DNA from: Streptomyces tendae
GTDB taxonomy: Bacteria; Actinomycetota; Actinomycetes; Streptomycetales; Streptomycetaceae
Reading direction: 5' to 3'
DNA: 64,000 bases
Assembly: GCF_008632955.1 (NCBI RefSeq)
Contig: NZ_CP043959.1
Location: forward strand, 2,976,001 to 3,040,000
Both the position numbers and the translations under genes were made by a program. The notes under the pieces are model-generated. The model searched no databases. It saw only the letters and a list, made by a program, of their open reading frames with translations, and was not told where the DNA came from. Shown piece by piece: positions 52,326 through 62,225 of the stretch. Position 1 is the first letter of the stretch; each line of letters opens with the position of its first letter.

Positions 52326-55241
52326 CTATTCGAGAAGCTCCGCGTACGCGCCCATGGCCGTGGCGATGTCCGCCTGGGCCCAGAACCGGTGGTACGTGAA
52401 GACCGGCGCGGCGCCGCCCTTCAGATAGCTCTCGATCTTCGACCAGGCCGGGTCGTCCTGGTAGAAGGACCGGATGGACAGGAACGTCGACGACGAGTCG
52501 ATCCGGTCGCCGTTCGGCATGGTGCCGGTCCAGCCGGAGGGGACGTGCACCGGGTCGTCGAAGCGCTCGTAGTCGGCGCGGGTCTCCGGGACGGCGATGC
52601 CGAGGTCGTCCTGGTTGTTCTCCCACATGCCGTCCAGCAGCGCCTTCGCCGTGTCCGCCGCCTCGGTGTCACCGGAGCGGGCGGCGTAGTAGGTCAGGAT
52701 CTTGGCGTAGGCCCCCGCCACACCGACGTCGTTGGTGTAGTCGACGACCTCGACGTGCAGCCCGTTGTTGGCACCCGGCGAGGACGCGTTCCAGGTGTCG
52801 GGCTTGCCGGACCACTTCAGCGTGGACGGGAAGAGGAAGGAACCGTCCGGGTTGACCGTGGTCTCGGACAGCGCCCAGTCCACCCACTTGTCGAGGACCG
52901 ACTTGGCGAGCGCGTTGCCGGTCTGCTGGTACACCTCCGCCACCCGCTCCATCGACCACGCCTGGAAGCCGAACCACTGGTTCGACGGCGGGTCGTGGTA
53001 CACCGGCTTCTCGTCGTAGTACATGCCGTAGAAGGTCGGGGTGCCGGACGGCGGGGTGGTGTAGCGGCCCGCCCAGCTGTTGGTCGCGCCGCCCGCGATG
53101 CCGCCCTCGGCGGACTGCAGCCAGCGGTAGAACTCCAGCTGGCGCTGGAACGACTTGTTCCAGTCCTCCGCGCCTGTCGCCGACTTCGGCTTCAGCGGCG
53201 CGTAGTTGGCCAGCGCGTACGCGGCGAGCGGGTTCTGGTAGCCGCCGTGCGCGTGGCTGGAGCCGATGCGCCAGGACCAGCCCGCCGAGGTGTCGGTGGC
53301 GCCGCCCCAGGCGTAGTACCAGGAGAGCAGGTAGTGCGAGGCGTCCTTGCCGGTGCCGGCCGGGCAGGACGGGCTGGTGCAGTTGCCGATCTTCTTGAAG
53401 TACTTGTCGTACATCGCGTAGCGCAGGTAGTCGCCCATCTTGGCGGCCTTGGCGACCGTCCCGGCGATCTGACCGCCCTTGCCCTGCTCCTTCGCCCACA
53501 GGTCGGCCCAGTACGCCGCCTGCACCGCGCGCGCGTCGGCGTCGGGGGCGTTGGTGAACTTCCACTGCCTGGCGTAGGACGCGTCCTTGGTGAACAGGTC
53601 CAGGTAGCCGTTGGTGCCGCCGTACTTGAAGGCGTCGCAGGTGGGCTGGGTCACGGTCTCCCACACCGACTCCTGCGGGCCGCGCTGGAAGGTGTTGATG
53701 TAGGACGGGCCGGTGTCGGACGGTCCGGCCTCGCACTTGCCGGGCGAGTTGCCGTAGCCGTAGACGTTGTCCACGTCCTGGATCCAGTGCATGCCGTACA
53801 CGTTGTCGGTGCCGTACGCCGACTTCAGCTCCGCCGCGATCGGGTCACGGCCGACGGAGACATTCGAGTCGAGCTGCGACGGGTACTCGGCCGGGGTGTC
53901 GTGCTCGGGCGCGTACGTCGCCGGCTTCGAGGGGTCGTAGAAGGAGGTGGTCGGCTGGTCCGCGGCGGTCGGGATGGCGTACCGCTCCATCGTCTCCCAG
54001 GCGCTGTTGAACCGCGTCCAGTCCCCGGTGATCCTGCCGTACATGGCTTGCAGCCACAGCAGGTAGCTGTACGCCTCCGAGGTGGTCTCGTGACCGTGGT
54101 CGGGCGCCTCGACGATCAGCGTCTCCACCGAGTGGTACGGGATGCCCTCCGGCGAGAAGTAGCCGTTCGCCGGGTCGGTGATCTTGTCGTACAGCTCCAG
54201 GAAGCGCGCCTCGTACGACTTGGTCGCGCCCAGCTGCGTCACGGTGACCGCGGCCTTGGCGTGACCGGGCGCCGAGGACTCGAAGACGGCCGAGCCGGTG
54301 CCGGAGTCGTCGGCGGCGACGGTCACCTTCTGCGCGGTGTTCCAGTTCGACGGCGTGAAGGTGAGGGCCGCGCCGGAGGACACCGACAGCCCCGTGTTGC
54401 CGCTCGCCCGGGCCGTCGTGACGGTCACGTCCGCGCTCGGCTGCTTGGAGAGCTTCACCTCGAAGGTGCTCGACTCACCCTGGCGCACGCCCAGTTGGGA
54501 CGGGCTCGCGACCACGGCAGGACCCGACGCCACCGTGATGCCGACCGGGGTGGAGGAGGCGGAGGCGCCCAGGCTGTCGTACGCCTTCGCGACCAGCGAG
54601 TGGGCGCCGACGGCGAGTCCGCCGACCGCCAGCGTGTACGGGGCGGAGGTGTCCGTGCCGAGCAGTTCGGTGTCGTCGTAGAACTCCACCTTGGTGACCG
54701 TGGCCCGGTCGGCCGCGGCGGCGGTGGCCGCGAGCGGCACCGTCTCGCCCTGCGTGTGCACCGAGCCGGCCTCCGGGCTGGTCAGCACGGCGATGGGCGG
54801 CTGGTGGGCGCCGGCGCAGGTGGTGCCGTTGACCGCGAAGGAGGCGGGCGCCGCGTTGGAGCCGCTGTAGGAGAACTGGGCGCCGGTCGTCACGGCGCCG
54901 CCGGCGGCGATCCGGCCGTTGTGGCCGGCGTTCCGCACGGTCACGGTCGGACCGGACTGGGACCAGCTGCCGTTCCAGCCGTTCACCAGGCGCTGGTTGC
55001 CCGTGTAGGAGTACGTCAGGGTCCAGCCGTCGATGACGTCCGTACCGCGGTTGGTGACCGTCAGGTCGGCGGTGAAGCCCGACCCCCAGTCGTTCGTCTT
55101 GTAGTCCACGCTGCACTGGACGGCCGCCGCGCGGGCGGGGGTGGAGCCCGTCGAGAGCATCGTCAGCGGCAGGGCGAGCGCTGTCACGGCGACGGCTAAG
55201 AGGCGCCGCACGCCACCGCGTCTGCGGGGTGGGGGATGCAT
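52326..55241 (-). CDS. GH48 exocellulase (reducing-end cellobiohydrolase) with CBM2
   Basis: A 971-residue secreted cellulase. Domains: twin-arginine-rich basic signal peptide (residues 1-40, cleavage after ARA), CBM2 (about 41-142; Cys43/Cys142 and surface tryptophans), an Ig-like domain (about 148-237), a second beta-sandwich (about 244-336), and the GH48 catalytic domain from about 341, beginning [61 protein letters not shown], to the end. ATG 55241 has a GGAAGGA site. Codon 15 is TTA (55197-55199). A perfect CebR box lies 45 bases upstream. GH48 releases cellobiose from reducing ends; the neighbour is GH6. Confidence 0.95.
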   Translation of the reverse strand: MHPPPRRRGGVRRLLAVAVTALALPLTMLSTGSTPARAAAVQCSVDYKTNDWGSGFTADLTVTNRGTDVIDGWTLTYSYTGNQRLVNGWNGSWSQSGPTVTVRNAGHNGRIAAGGAVTTGAQFSYSGSNAAPASFAVNGTTCAGAHQPPIAVLTSPEAGSVHTQGETVPLAATAAAADRATVTKVEFYDDTELLGTDTSAPYTLAVGGLAVGAHSLVAKAYDSLGASASSTPVGITVASGPAVVASPSQLGVRQGESSTFEVKLSKQPSADVTVTTARASGNTGLSVSSGAALTFTPSNWNTAQKVTVAADDSGTGSAVFESSAPGHAKAAVTVTQLGATKSYEARFLELYDKITDPANGYFSPEGIPYHSVETLIVEAPDHGHETTSEAYSYLLWLQAMYGRITGDWTRFNSAWETMERYAIPTAADQPTTSFYDPSKPATYAPEHDTPAEYPSQLDSNVSVGRDPIAAELKSAYGTDNVYGMHWIQDVDNVYGYGNSPGKCEAGPSDTGPSYINTFQRGPQESVWETVTQPTCDAFKYGGTNGYLDLFTKDASYARQWKFTNAPDADARAVQAAYWADLWAKEQGKGGQIAGTVAKAAKMGDYLRYAMYDKYFKKIGNCTSPSCPAGTGKDASHYLLSWYYAWGGATDTSAGWSWRIGSSHAHGGYQNPLAAYALANYAPLKPKSATGAEDWNKSFQRQLEFYRWLQSAEGGIAGGATNSWAGRYTTPPSGTPTFYGMYYDEKPVYHDPPSNQWFGFQAWSMERVAEVYQQTGNALAKSVLDKWVDWALSETTVNPDGSFLFPSTLKWSGKPDTWNASSPGANNGLHVEVVDYTNDVGVAGAYAKILTYYAARSGDTEAADTAKALLDGMWENNQDDLGIAVPETRADYERFDDPVHVPSGWTGTMPNGDRIDSSSTFLSIRSFYQDDPAWSKIESYLKGGAAPVFTYHRFWAQADIATAMGAYAELLE

Positions 55242-55285
55242 GTGCTGGTCCTTCCTGCGACTCGACATGTCAAGGCTTGAACCAG

Positions 55286-55299
55286 TGGGAGCGCTCCCA
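55286..55299. promoter_or_regulatory. perfect CebR operator (GH48 side)
   Basis: TGGGAGCGCTCCCA is the exact 14-base palindrome bound by CebR, the cello-oligosaccharide-responsive LacI-type repressor of streptomycete cellulase genes. It sits 45 bases upstream of the GH48 start codon. Confidence 0.92.
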
Positions 55300-55428
55300 T
55301 AGTGGGGACGGGGTGATGACCGGTCAAGCCTTGGGGCAAATCGAAAAGATTCGACAGACGCGGAACCGCCAAAGTCCGCACACCCTCTGTTCTTCATCGT
55401 CACTTGGCGCTAGCTTCATGTGCACCAG

Positions 55429-55442
55429 TGGGAGCGGTTCCA
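55429..55442. promoter_or_regulatory. imperfect CebR operator (GH6 side)
   Basis: TGGGAGCGGTTCCA differs from the CebR consensus at two positions in the right half. It lies 292 bases before the GH6 start and 188 from the GH48 start, near where the GH6 promoter is expected. Confidence 0.8.
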
Positions 55443-55733
55443 TCAGTCGACGCGTCCGTCACGACGCGTCCGAGCTGCAAGGAGTCGCTCGATGCGCCAC
55501 CCCCCGCGTTCAGTACTTTTAGCCACCCCCGTGCACGTGTGGAGCACCTGACGCGGGGCGCTCATCCCCGTGGGATCCCTGTGCCGTCGTGCTGCCCGGA
55601 GACGTCCGGCCGGCATCACGGACCCGCCCGTGCGGATCCGGGACGGCATCCCCCACCCCGTAAGGCACCAGGCCGCGCGATCGTCCGCGCGCGCCCTCGA
55701 AGGAAAGCCCCCTACGGATAGGAAACCCGCACA

Positions 55734-57455
55734 ATGAGTCGCACCAGAACCGCGCTCCTCGCCGCCATGGCGCTGGTAGCCGGCGCCACCGGTTCGGCGA
55801 TCGCCGCCGTCCCGGGCGACGCCGGCGCGGCCGCCGTCCCCTGCACCGTCGACTACACGGTGCAGAACCAGTGGGCCACCGGCTTCACCGCGTCCGTGAC
55901 GGTCACCAACCACGGCGCCGCGAAGTCGTCGTGGGCCGTGAACTGGACGTACGCCGGGAACCAGAGGGTGACCAGCGGCTGGAACGCCAGGATCACCCAG
56001 TCCGGCGCGAACGTCACGGCGGCCAACGAGTCGTACAACGCCACGCTCGCCACCGGAGGCTCCGCCACCTTCGGCTTCCAGGGCAGCTACAGCGGCAGCA
56101 ACGCCGTGCCCGCCACCTTCACCCTCGACGGCGTGACCTGCAACGTCGACTCCGGCGGTCCGACGGACCCGACCGACCCGCCGGACCCGACCGACCCGGG
56201 TGACCGCGTCGACAACCCGTACGACGGCGCCGAGGTCTACGTGAACCCCGAGTGGTCCGCGAACGCGGCCGCCGAGCCGGGCGGCAGCCGCATCGCCGAC
56301 CAGCCCACCGGCGTCTGGCTGGACCGCATCGCCGCCATCAACGGGGCGGGCGGCAAGATGGGGCTGCGGGACCACCTCGACGAGGCCCTGGAACAGAAGG
56401 GCTCCGGCGAACTCGTCGTCCAGCTCGTCATCTACAACCTGCCGGGCCGCGACTGCGCCGCCCTCGCCTCCAACGGCGAGCTCGGTCCCACGGAGATCGA
56501 CCGCTACAAGAGCGAGTACATCGACCCGATCGCGGAGATCCTCTCCGACTCCAAGTACGCCTCGCTGCGCATCGTCACCACGGTCGAGATCGACTCCCTG
56601 CCCAACCTGGTCACCAACGTGTCGCCGCGGGCGACCGCCACGCCGAACTGTGACGTGATGAAGTCCAACGGCAACTACGTGAAGGGCGTCGGCTACGCCC
56701 TGAACAAGCTGGGCGACGTGCCCAACGTCTACAACTACGTGGACGCCGGGCACCACGGCTGGCTGGGCTGGGACGACAACTTCGGTGCCTCCGCCCAGGT
56801 GTTCAAGCAGGCCGCGACCGCCGAGGGCGCGACCGTCGCCGACGTGCACGGCTTCATCGCCAACACGGCCAACTACAGCGCGCTGAAGGAGGACCACTTC
56901 TCCATCGGCGACACGGTGGCCGGCAAGTCGGTGCGTGAGTCCAAGTGGGTCAGCTGGAACCGCTACGTCGACGAGTTGTCGTACGCCCAGGCGCTGCGCG
57001 AGGAACTGGTCTCGCTCGGCTTCGACTCGAAGATCGGCATGCTGATCGACACCTCCCGTAACGGCTGGGGCGGGGCGAACCGGCCCACCGGTCCCGGCGC
57101 GACGACCAGTGTGGACACCTACGTCGACGGTGGCCGCTACGACCGCCGCTTCAATCCGGGCAACTGGTGCAACCAGGCGGGAGCCGGACTGGGTGAGCGT
57201 CCCCAGGCGTCCCCCGAGCCCGGTATCGACGCCTACGTGTGGATGAAGCCCCCGGGTGAGTCGGACGGCGCGAGCGAGGTCATCGACAACGACGAGGGCA
57301 AGGGATTCGACCGGATGTGCGACCCCACGTACACCGGCAACCCGCGCAACGACAACAACATGTCGGGAGCGCTCGGCGACGCCCCGATCTCCGGGCACTG
57401 GTTCTCCGCCCAGTTCCAGGAGCTGATGAAGAACGCCTACCCGCCGCTGTCGTGA
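55734..57455 (+). CDS. GH6 exocellulase (non-reducing-end cellobiohydrolase) with CBM2
   Basis: A 573-residue secreted cellulase. A signal peptide (about residues 1-33, AxA sites), CBM2 (35-137, starting VPCTVDYTVQNQWATGF and ending with a second cysteine), a Pro/Thr/Asp linker (about 140-160), and a GH6 domain from VDNPYDGAEVYVNPEWSANA. Catalytic landmarks are IVTTVEIDSLPNLVTN, YNYVDAGHHGWLGWDDN and a late WMKPPGESDG. Length and loops resemble Thermobifida Cel6B-type exocellulases rather than short endoglucanases. Acts from the opposite chain end to GH48, so the two should be synergistic. No TTA codon noticed. Confidence 0.94.
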   Translation: MSRTRTALLAAMALVAGATGSAIAAVPGDAGAAAVPCTVDYTVQNQWATGFTASVTVTNHGAAKSSWAVNWTYAGNQRVTSGWNARITQSGANVTAANESYNATLATGGSATFGFQGSYSGSNAVPATFTLDGVTCNVDSGGPTDPTDPPDPTDPGDRVDNPYDGAEVYVNPEWSANAAAEPGGSRIADQPTGVWLDRIAAINGAGGKMGLRDHLDEALEQKGSGELVVQLVIYNLPGRDCAALASNGELGPTEIDRYKSEYIDPIAEILSDSKYASLRIVTTVEIDSLPNLVTNVSPRATATPNCDVMKSNGNYVKGVGYALNKLGDVPNVYNYVDAGHHGWLGWDDNFGASAQVFKQAATAEGATVADVHGFIANTANYSALKEDHFSIGDTVAGKSVRESKWVSWNRYVDELSYAQALREELVSLGFDSKIGMLIDTSRNGWGGANRPTGPGATTSVDTYVDGGRYDRRFNPGNWCNQAGAGLGERPQASPEPGIDAYVWMKPPGESDGASEVIDNDEGKGFDRMCDPTYTGNPRNDNNMSGALGDAPISGHWFSAQFQELMKNAYPPLS

Positions 57456-57467
57456 CGGCATGACCCC

Positions 57468-57513
57468 GGTCCGCCGGGCCCGGACCCTTCGCCGGGCCCG
57501 GGTCCGGCGGACC
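57468..57513 (+). terminator. long hairpin terminator after the GH6 gene
   Basis: About 20 bp of stem (outer 10 bp GGTCCGCCGG/CCGGCGGACC perfect, inner part with one G-T wobble and one mismatch) closes a six-base loop, 13 bases after the GH6 stop. Confidence 0.85.
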
Positions 57514-57605
57514 CTCGCCCGGTTTTGCGGGAGTGGCAACACCGTTTGCCCCTTCCCGGTGCGTCGTCGCACGCTGACCGCATCCGAGCGGAGAGGCTGA
57601 CCACC

Positions 57606-58523
57606 ATGGCGCACCACCACACACCCGGGCACGACGACGACCACCGGCAGCACGGACACGGGCAGCACGGGCACGACCACGAGCACCTCGACTGGGCCGA
57701 GCTGGCACCGCTGCTGGAGTCGCAGGCGGAACTGTTCACCCCGCTGTACGAGCGGGCCCTGACCTGGCTGGCGAAGGAGGTCACCGAACCGGGGCTGGTC
57801 GTGGACGCCGGCAGTGGTCCCGGAGTGATCTCCGGCCTCTTCGCCGAGACCTTCCCGGGCGCCCGGATCGTGGCCGTCGACGGCTCCGAGCCGCTCCTGG
57901 AGCGGGCCCGTGCCCGCGCCGAACGCCTGGGGGTCGCCGACCGCTTCGACACGCTGACCGGTGACATGCCCGGCGTGCTGGCCGAGCTGGACTACCCGGC
58001 CGACCTGCTGTGGGCCAGCCGCAGCGTGCACCACCTCGGCGACCAGGGCGCGGCGCTCGCGGCCTGCGCCGAACGCCTCGCGCCCGGCGGCACCCTGGCC
58101 GTGATGGAGGGCGGGCTGCCCGCCCGTTTCCTGCCCCGTGACATCGGCTTCGGCCGCCCCGGGCTGCAGGCGCGGATCGACGCCGTGGAGGAGGAGCGGT
58201 TCACCCGGATGCGCGAGGAACTGCCGGACACGGTGGCCCAGGTGGAGGACTGGCCCGCGCTGCTCACCGCGGCCGGCCTGCACCACACCCGCTCGCGCAC
58301 CTTCCTCCTCGACCTGCCGGCCCCGGTGCCGGAGCGTGCCCGCGCCTACGTGGTCACGTCCCTCACCCGCACCCGCGACATGCTCGGCGAGTACCTGGAC
58401 GCCGACGACCGCGCGACCTTGGACCGCCTGACCGACCCGGACGATCCGGCGAGTGTCCACCACCGCCCGGACGTGTTCGTCCTGGCCGCGCACACCGTCC
58501 ACGCGGCGGTGCGCCCGGTGTGA
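57606..58523 (+). CDS. SAM-dependent methyltransferase with His-rich N-terminus
   Basis: A 305-residue Rossmann methyltransferase. The first 30 residues hold a histidine/aspartate-rich stretch (AHHHTPGHDDDHRQHGHGQHGHDHEH) that could bind metal ions. SAM motif I is LVVDAGSGPGVISGLFAE near residue 65, then VAVDGSEPLLERARARAERLGVADRF and LLWASRSVHHLGDQGAAL. ATG 57606 begins the His-rich part and is the usual family start. Substrate unknown; it lies between the GH6 terminator and the dehydrogenase gene, without clear functional link. Confidence 0.83.
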   Translation: MAHHHTPGHDDDHRQHGHGQHGHDHEHLDWAELAPLLESQAELFTPLYERALTWLAKEVTEPGLVVDAGSGPGVISGLFAETFPGARIVAVDGSEPLLERARARAERLGVADRFDTLTGDMPGVLAELDYPADLLWASRSVHHLGDQGAALAACAERLAPGGTLAVMEGGLPARFLPRDIGFGRPGLQARIDAVEEERFTRMREELPDTVAQVEDWPALLTAAGLHHTRSRTFLLDLPAPVPERARAYVVTSLTRTRDMLGEYLDADDRATLDRLTDPDDPASVHHRPDVFVLAAHTVHAAVRPV

Positions 58524-58652
58524 CCGGAACGCGTCGTGGACGCGCCCGCACACCGGTACGCCCTCGACGCGTTCCGCGCGGGTGCGGGGCTCGGACGGCG
58601 GTCCTGACGAGGACCGAACCGGCCTGCCGTGCCGGTACGAGGGAGAGGGCGC

Positions 58653-58683
58653 TTGACTTGGAGAGCGCTTCAAGTGGTGGACT
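58653..58683 (+). promoter_or_regulatory. MerR-type promoter of the dehydrogenase gene
   Basis: TTGACT (58653-58658) and TGGACT (58678-58683) are 19 bases apart, the long spacer typical of MerR-activated promoters. Between them, ACTTGGAG-AGCG-CTTCAAGT (58656-58675) is an inverted repeat matching at seven of eight arm positions. The spacer dyad overlaps the -35 as expected. Confidence 0.7.
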
Positions 58684-58710
58684 TCCCGCACTCACACACA
58701 AGGGGGACTC

Positions 58711-59415
58711 ATGACCGACGACACGCGCGTCACGCTCGTCACGGGTGGCGGGAGCGGGATCGGGGCCGCCGTGACACGGCGGCTGCTGGAGGCGGGGGAA
58801 CGGGTCGCCGTCACCGGGCGCGGGGAGGAGCGGCTGCGGACGTTCGCCAAGGAACTGGGCGATCCGCAGCGGCTGTTGACCATCCCCGGGAACGCGGCGG
58901 TGTACGACGACGTGCGGGCGGCGGTCGACGCCGTGCTGGAGCGGTTCGGCCGGCTGGACACCGTCGTCGCCAACGCCGGGTTCGCCACCCACGACACGGT
59001 CGCCGAGGGCGATCCCGCCGGGTGGACCGAGATGGTGCTGACCAATGTGCTGGGCCCCGCCCTGCTGATCCGGGCGTCCGTCGACGCGCTCAGGGCGAGC
59101 GGCGGGCGGATCGTGCTGATCGGCAGCGTCGCCGGGTTCGTGCCCACTCCGGGCAACCTGTACGGAGCCACGAAGTACGCGGTGACCGGGCTCGCCGAGA
59201 ACACCAGGCGGCAGGTCACCGAGTGGGGCATCGGGGTCACCCTGATCGCACCGGGCCGGGTGGAGACCCCGTTCTGGGACGGCGGGGACGGTCTGCCGCC
59301 GGGCAACCTGCTCACCGCCGGCCAGATCGCCGACTCGGTGGTGTGGGCCCTCGGGCAGCCGGAGGGGGTGGACGTCAACACCGTCGTCGTCCGGCCGGTG
59401 GGACAGCCGAACTGA
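58711..59415 (+). CDS. short-chain dehydrogenase/reductase
   Basis: A 234-residue SDR. NAD(P) motif TGGGSGIG is near residues 11-18, NAGF near 90, and the catalytic Tyr-Lys in YGATKYAV near 151, with the preceding serine in IGSVAGF. It starts with ATG after an AAGGGGGACTC site. The leader is short, and a MerR-type promoter lies just upstream. Substrate may be a toxic carbonyl or quinone, as for other MerR-controlled SDRs; unproven. Confidence 0.9.
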   Translation: MTDDTRVTLVTGGGSGIGAAVTRRLLEAGERVAVTGRGEERLRTFAKELGDPQRLLTIPGNAAVYDDVRAAVDAVLERFGRLDTVVANAGFATHDTVAEGDPAGWTEMVLTNVLGPALLIRASVDALRASGGRIVLIGSVAGFVPTPGNLYGATKYAVTGLAENTRRQVTEWGIGVTLIAPGRVETPFWDGGDGLPPGNLLTAGQIADSVVWALGQPEGVDVNTVVVRPVGQPN

Positions 59416-59428
59416 CCGGCCCGGACAC

Positions 59429-59471
59429 GCCGGTGGCCGGCCGCCCGTCACCACGGGAACCGGCCACCGGC
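59429..59471. terminator. terminator between convergent dehydrogenase and aldo/keto reductase genes
   Basis: Perfect 12-bp arms GCCGGTGGCCGG and CCGGCCACCGGC around a 19-base loop that contains its own CCCGT/ACGGG stem. It sits between convergent stop codons. Confidence 0.85.
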
Positions 59472-59481
59472 ACCTGGGCCG

Positions 59482-60315
59482 TCAGCCCTGGTTGAACTCC
59501 GCGGGGTTCAGACCCACCCGCCGGTCCTCGTTGAGCGCGCTGATCGCGGCGAGGTCCTCGGCGTCCAGGGTGAACCCGAAGACGTCGATGTTCTCCTTGA
59601 TCCGGGACGGCGTCACCGACTTCGGGATGACGACGTTGCCCAGCTGGAGGTGCCAGCGCAGCACCACCTGGGCGGGGGTGCGGCCGTGCTTCTGGGCGAT
59701 CGCCACGATCGCCGGGATCTCCAGGATGCCCTTGCCGGAACCGAGCGGGGAGTACGCCTCCGTGGCGATGCCCTGCTCCGCGTGGTACTCACGCGTGGCG
59801 GCCTGCTGCAGGTGCGGGTGCAGCTCGACCTGGTTGACCGCCGGGACGACCGACGTCTGCGCGATCAGGCGCTCCAGGTGCTCCGGCAGGAAGTTGGACA
59901 CGCCGATCGCGCGCGTCCGCCCGTCGGACAGCAACTTCTCGAACGCCTTGTACGTGTCGACGTACAGGTCGCGGGCCGGGGTCGGCCAGTGGATGAGGTA
60001 CAGGTCGACGTAGTCGAGGCCCAGCTTGGCCAGCGAGGTGTCGAAGGCCTTCAGGGTGGAGTCGTACCCGTGGTCGCTGTTCCACAGCTTGGTGGTGACG
60101 AAGATGTCCTCACGGGGGACGCCCGACCGTGCGATGGCCTTTCCGGTGCCCTCCTCGTTGCCGTAGATCGCCGCCGTGTCGATGCTGCGGTAGCCGGCCT
60201 CCAGTGCCGCCGCCACGGCCGTCTCGGCCTCCGCGTCCGGTACCTGCCAGACGCCGAAACCCAGCTGGGGCATCTCGACGCCGTTGTTCAGGGTGATCGG
60301 GGGGACCTTGCTCAC
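59482..60315 (-). CDS. aldo/keto reductase
   Basis: A 277-residue AKR (AKR5-type 2,5-diketogluconate reductase-like). The catalytic tetrad is visible: Asp in SIDTAAIYGNEEG near residue 44-50 with Tyr, Lys in FVTTKLWNSDHGY near 76, and His in YLIHWPTP near 109. NADPH-binding IPKSVTPSRIKENIDVF is near the C-terminus. The start is GTG at 60315 with an AAGGA site eleven bases upstream. Broad carbonyl-reducing function expected. Confidence 0.93.
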   Translation of the reverse strand: MSKVPPITLNNGVEMPQLGFGVWQVPDAEAETAVAAALEAGYRSIDTAAIYGNEEGTGKAIARSGVPREDIFVTTKLWNSDHGYDSTLKAFDTSLAKLGLDYVDLYLIHWPTPARDLYVDTYKAFEKLLSDGRTRAIGVSNFLPEHLERLIAQTSVVPAVNQVELHPHLQQAATREYHAEQGIATEAYSPLGSGKGILEIPAIVAIAQKHGRTPAQVVLRWHLQLGNVVIPKSVTPSRIKENIDVFGFTLDAEDLAAISALNEDRRVGLNPAEFNQG

Positions 60316-60398
60316 GAGCTCTCGATCCTTAGGTTGTGGTCAGGTGACACCCCTATCGTCAACGATCACGGCGTCCGGCGCATTCCTGACCGCGGAAT

Positions 60399-62225
60399 TC
60401 ATGCCCGGTACAGCGCCTCGACCTCTTCCGTGTACGCCTTCTCGATCGCCTTGCGCTTCAGCTTCAGCGACGGCGTGAGCAGTCCGTGCTCCTCGGTGAA
60501 CGGCTGCGCCAGGATGCGGAAGGTGCGGATCGACTCGGCCTGCGAGACCAGGGTGTTGGCCGCGACCACCGCGCGCCGCACCTCCGTCTCCAGGTCCGCG
60601 TCGCGCACCAGCTGGGCCGGGGGGAGCCGCGGTTTCCCGCGCATCGACAGCCAGTGCTCGACGGCCTCCTGGTCGAGGGTGACCAGCGCGGCGACGTACG
60701 GCCGGTCGTTGCCGACCAAGAGGCACTGGTTGACCAGCGGATGGTCACGCACCCGCTCCTCCAGCGCCCCCGGCGAGACGCTCTTGCCGCCGGACGTCAC
60801 CAGGATCTCCTTCTTCCGCCCGGTGATCGTGAGATAGCCGTCCTCGTCCAGCGAACCCAGGTCGCCCGTGGCCAGCCAGCCGTCGTGCAGCGTCTCGTCG
60901 GTGGCTTTGGGGTTGTTGAGGTAGCCCTGGAACACGTTCTCGCCGTGCAGCCAGATCTCGCCGTCGTCGGCGATGTGCACGCTCACCCCGGGGATCGGCT
61001 GTCCCACCGTGCCGTAGCGGGTGCGCTCGGGCGGGTTGGCGGTGGCCGCCGCGGTCGACTCGGTCAGCCCGTACCCCTCGTAGATCTGCACGCCGGCGCC
61101 CGCGAAGAACAGGCCCAGCCGTCGGTCCATGGCCGAACCGCCCGACATCGCGTGCCGGATCCTGCCGCCCATCGCGGCGCGGATCTTGGTGTAGACGAGC
61201 TTCTCGAAGAGCTGGTGCTGCATCCGCAGTGACGCCGACGGGCCGGGACCGGTGCCCCAGGCCTTCGCCTCCACCGCGTCGGCGTACCGCACCGCCACCT
61301 CGACGGCCTTCTCGAAGGGCCCGCCGCGCCCCTCCCGTTCGGCCTTGCGCCGCGCCGCGTTGAACACCTTCTCGAAGATGTACGGCACGGCCAGGATGAA
61401 CGTCGGTCTGAACGCGGCCAGGTCCGGCATCAGCGCGGCCGCGTTGAGCTGCGGCTGGTGGCCGAACTTCACCTTGCCGCGAATCGCGGCGACCTCGACC
61501 ATCCGTCCGAAGACGTGCGCGAGCGGCAGGAACAGCAGCGTCGACGCCTCGTCGCCCCGGCGGGAGTGGAACACCGGCTCCCAGCGCTCGATGACGGTGT
61601 CCGCCTCGTACATGAAGTTGCCGTGCGAGAGCGCGCAGCCCTTGGGGCGGCCCGTGGTGCCCGAGGTGTAGATGACCGTCGCCACCGAGTCGGGGGTGAC
61701 CGCCCGGCGGTGCCGGTGCACCACGTCGTCGTCGAGGTGCGCTCCCGCGTCGTACAGCTCCTGTACGGCGCCGGCGTCGAGCTGCCACAGCCGGCGCATC
61801 CGCGGCAGCCGGTCGATGACCGTGGCGATGGTCATCGCGTGGTCCTCGTGCTCCACGATCGCGGCCGTCACCTCCGCGTCGTGCAGCATCCAGGAGCACT
61901 GCTCGGCGGAGGAGGTGGGGTAGACCGGGACGACCTGCGCGCCGATCGCCCACAGCGCGAAGTCGAACAGGGTCCACTCGTAGCGGGTGCGGGACATGAT
62001 CGCGACCCGGTCGCCGAACCGGATGCCGCCCGCCAGCAGGCCCTTCGCCAGCGCCAGCACCTCGTCACGGAACTCGGCACAGGTCACGTCGCGCCAGTGG
62101 CCGTCCTCGTCCTTGCGGCCGAGCGCCACGCGCTGCGGCTCCTCCTCGGCGTACCGGAACACCACGTCGGCCAGACCGCCCACCGTGGGCGCCTGTGACA
62201 ACGGAGGGTTGGTGAACTCGCGCAA
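60399..62225 (-). CDS. long-chain fatty-acid-CoA ligase (AMP-binding)
   Basis: A 608-residue ANL-superfamily ligase of the FadD15/long-chain type. P-loop-like YTSGTTGRPKGCALSHGNF lies near residue 190, the A5-like EGYGLTESTAAATANPP near 389 and the hinge/A8 motif TGDLGSLDEDGYLTITGRKKE near 460; the C-terminal lysine region is TPSLKLKRKAIEKAY. The start is TTG (62225), with a GGGGAG site about five bases upstream. It activates fatty acids to acyl-CoA through acyl-AMP. Confidence 0.93.
   Translation of the reverse strand: MREFTNPPLSQAPTVGGLADVVFRYAEEEPQRVALGRKDEDGHWRDVTCAEFRDEVLALAKGLLAGGIRFGDRVAIMSRTRYEWTLFDFALWAIGAQVVPVYPTSSAEQCSWMLHDAEVTAAIVEHEDHAMTIATVIDRLPRMRRLWQLDAGAVQELYDAGAHLDDDVVHRHRRAVTPDSVATVIYTSGTTGRPKGCALSHGNFMYEADTVIERWEPVFHSRRGDEASTLLFLPLAHVFGRMVEVAAIRGKVKFGHQPQLNAAALMPDLAAFRPTFILAVPYIFEKVFNAARRKAEREGRGGPFEKAVEVAVRYADAVEAKAWGTGPGPSASLRMQHQLFEKLVYTKIRAAMGGRIRHAMSGGSAMDRRLGLFFAGAGVQIYEGYGLTESTAAATANPPERTRYGTVGQPIPGVSVHIADDGEIWLHGENVFQGYLNNPKATDETLHDGWLATGDLGSLDEDGYLTITGRKKEILVTSGGKSVSPGALEERVRDHPLVNQCLLVGNDRPYVAALVTLDQEAVEHWLSMRGKPRLPPAQLVRDADLETEVRRAVVAANTLVSQAESIRTFRILAQPFTEEHGLLTPSLKLKRKAIEKAYTEEVEALYRA

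Larger units (their letters stand above)
55242..55733. other. 492-base divergent intergenic region of the cellulase pair
   Basis: No gene is seen here. It holds two CebR-type operators (55286-55299 and 55429-55442), both flanked by an ACCAG/AGTGG context, and unusually AT-rich DNA for this genome around 55320-55445, where the two promoters should lie. The rest up to the GH6 start is GC-rich leader without clear elements; its 290 bases suggest a long 5' leader for GH6. Confidence 0.7.
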
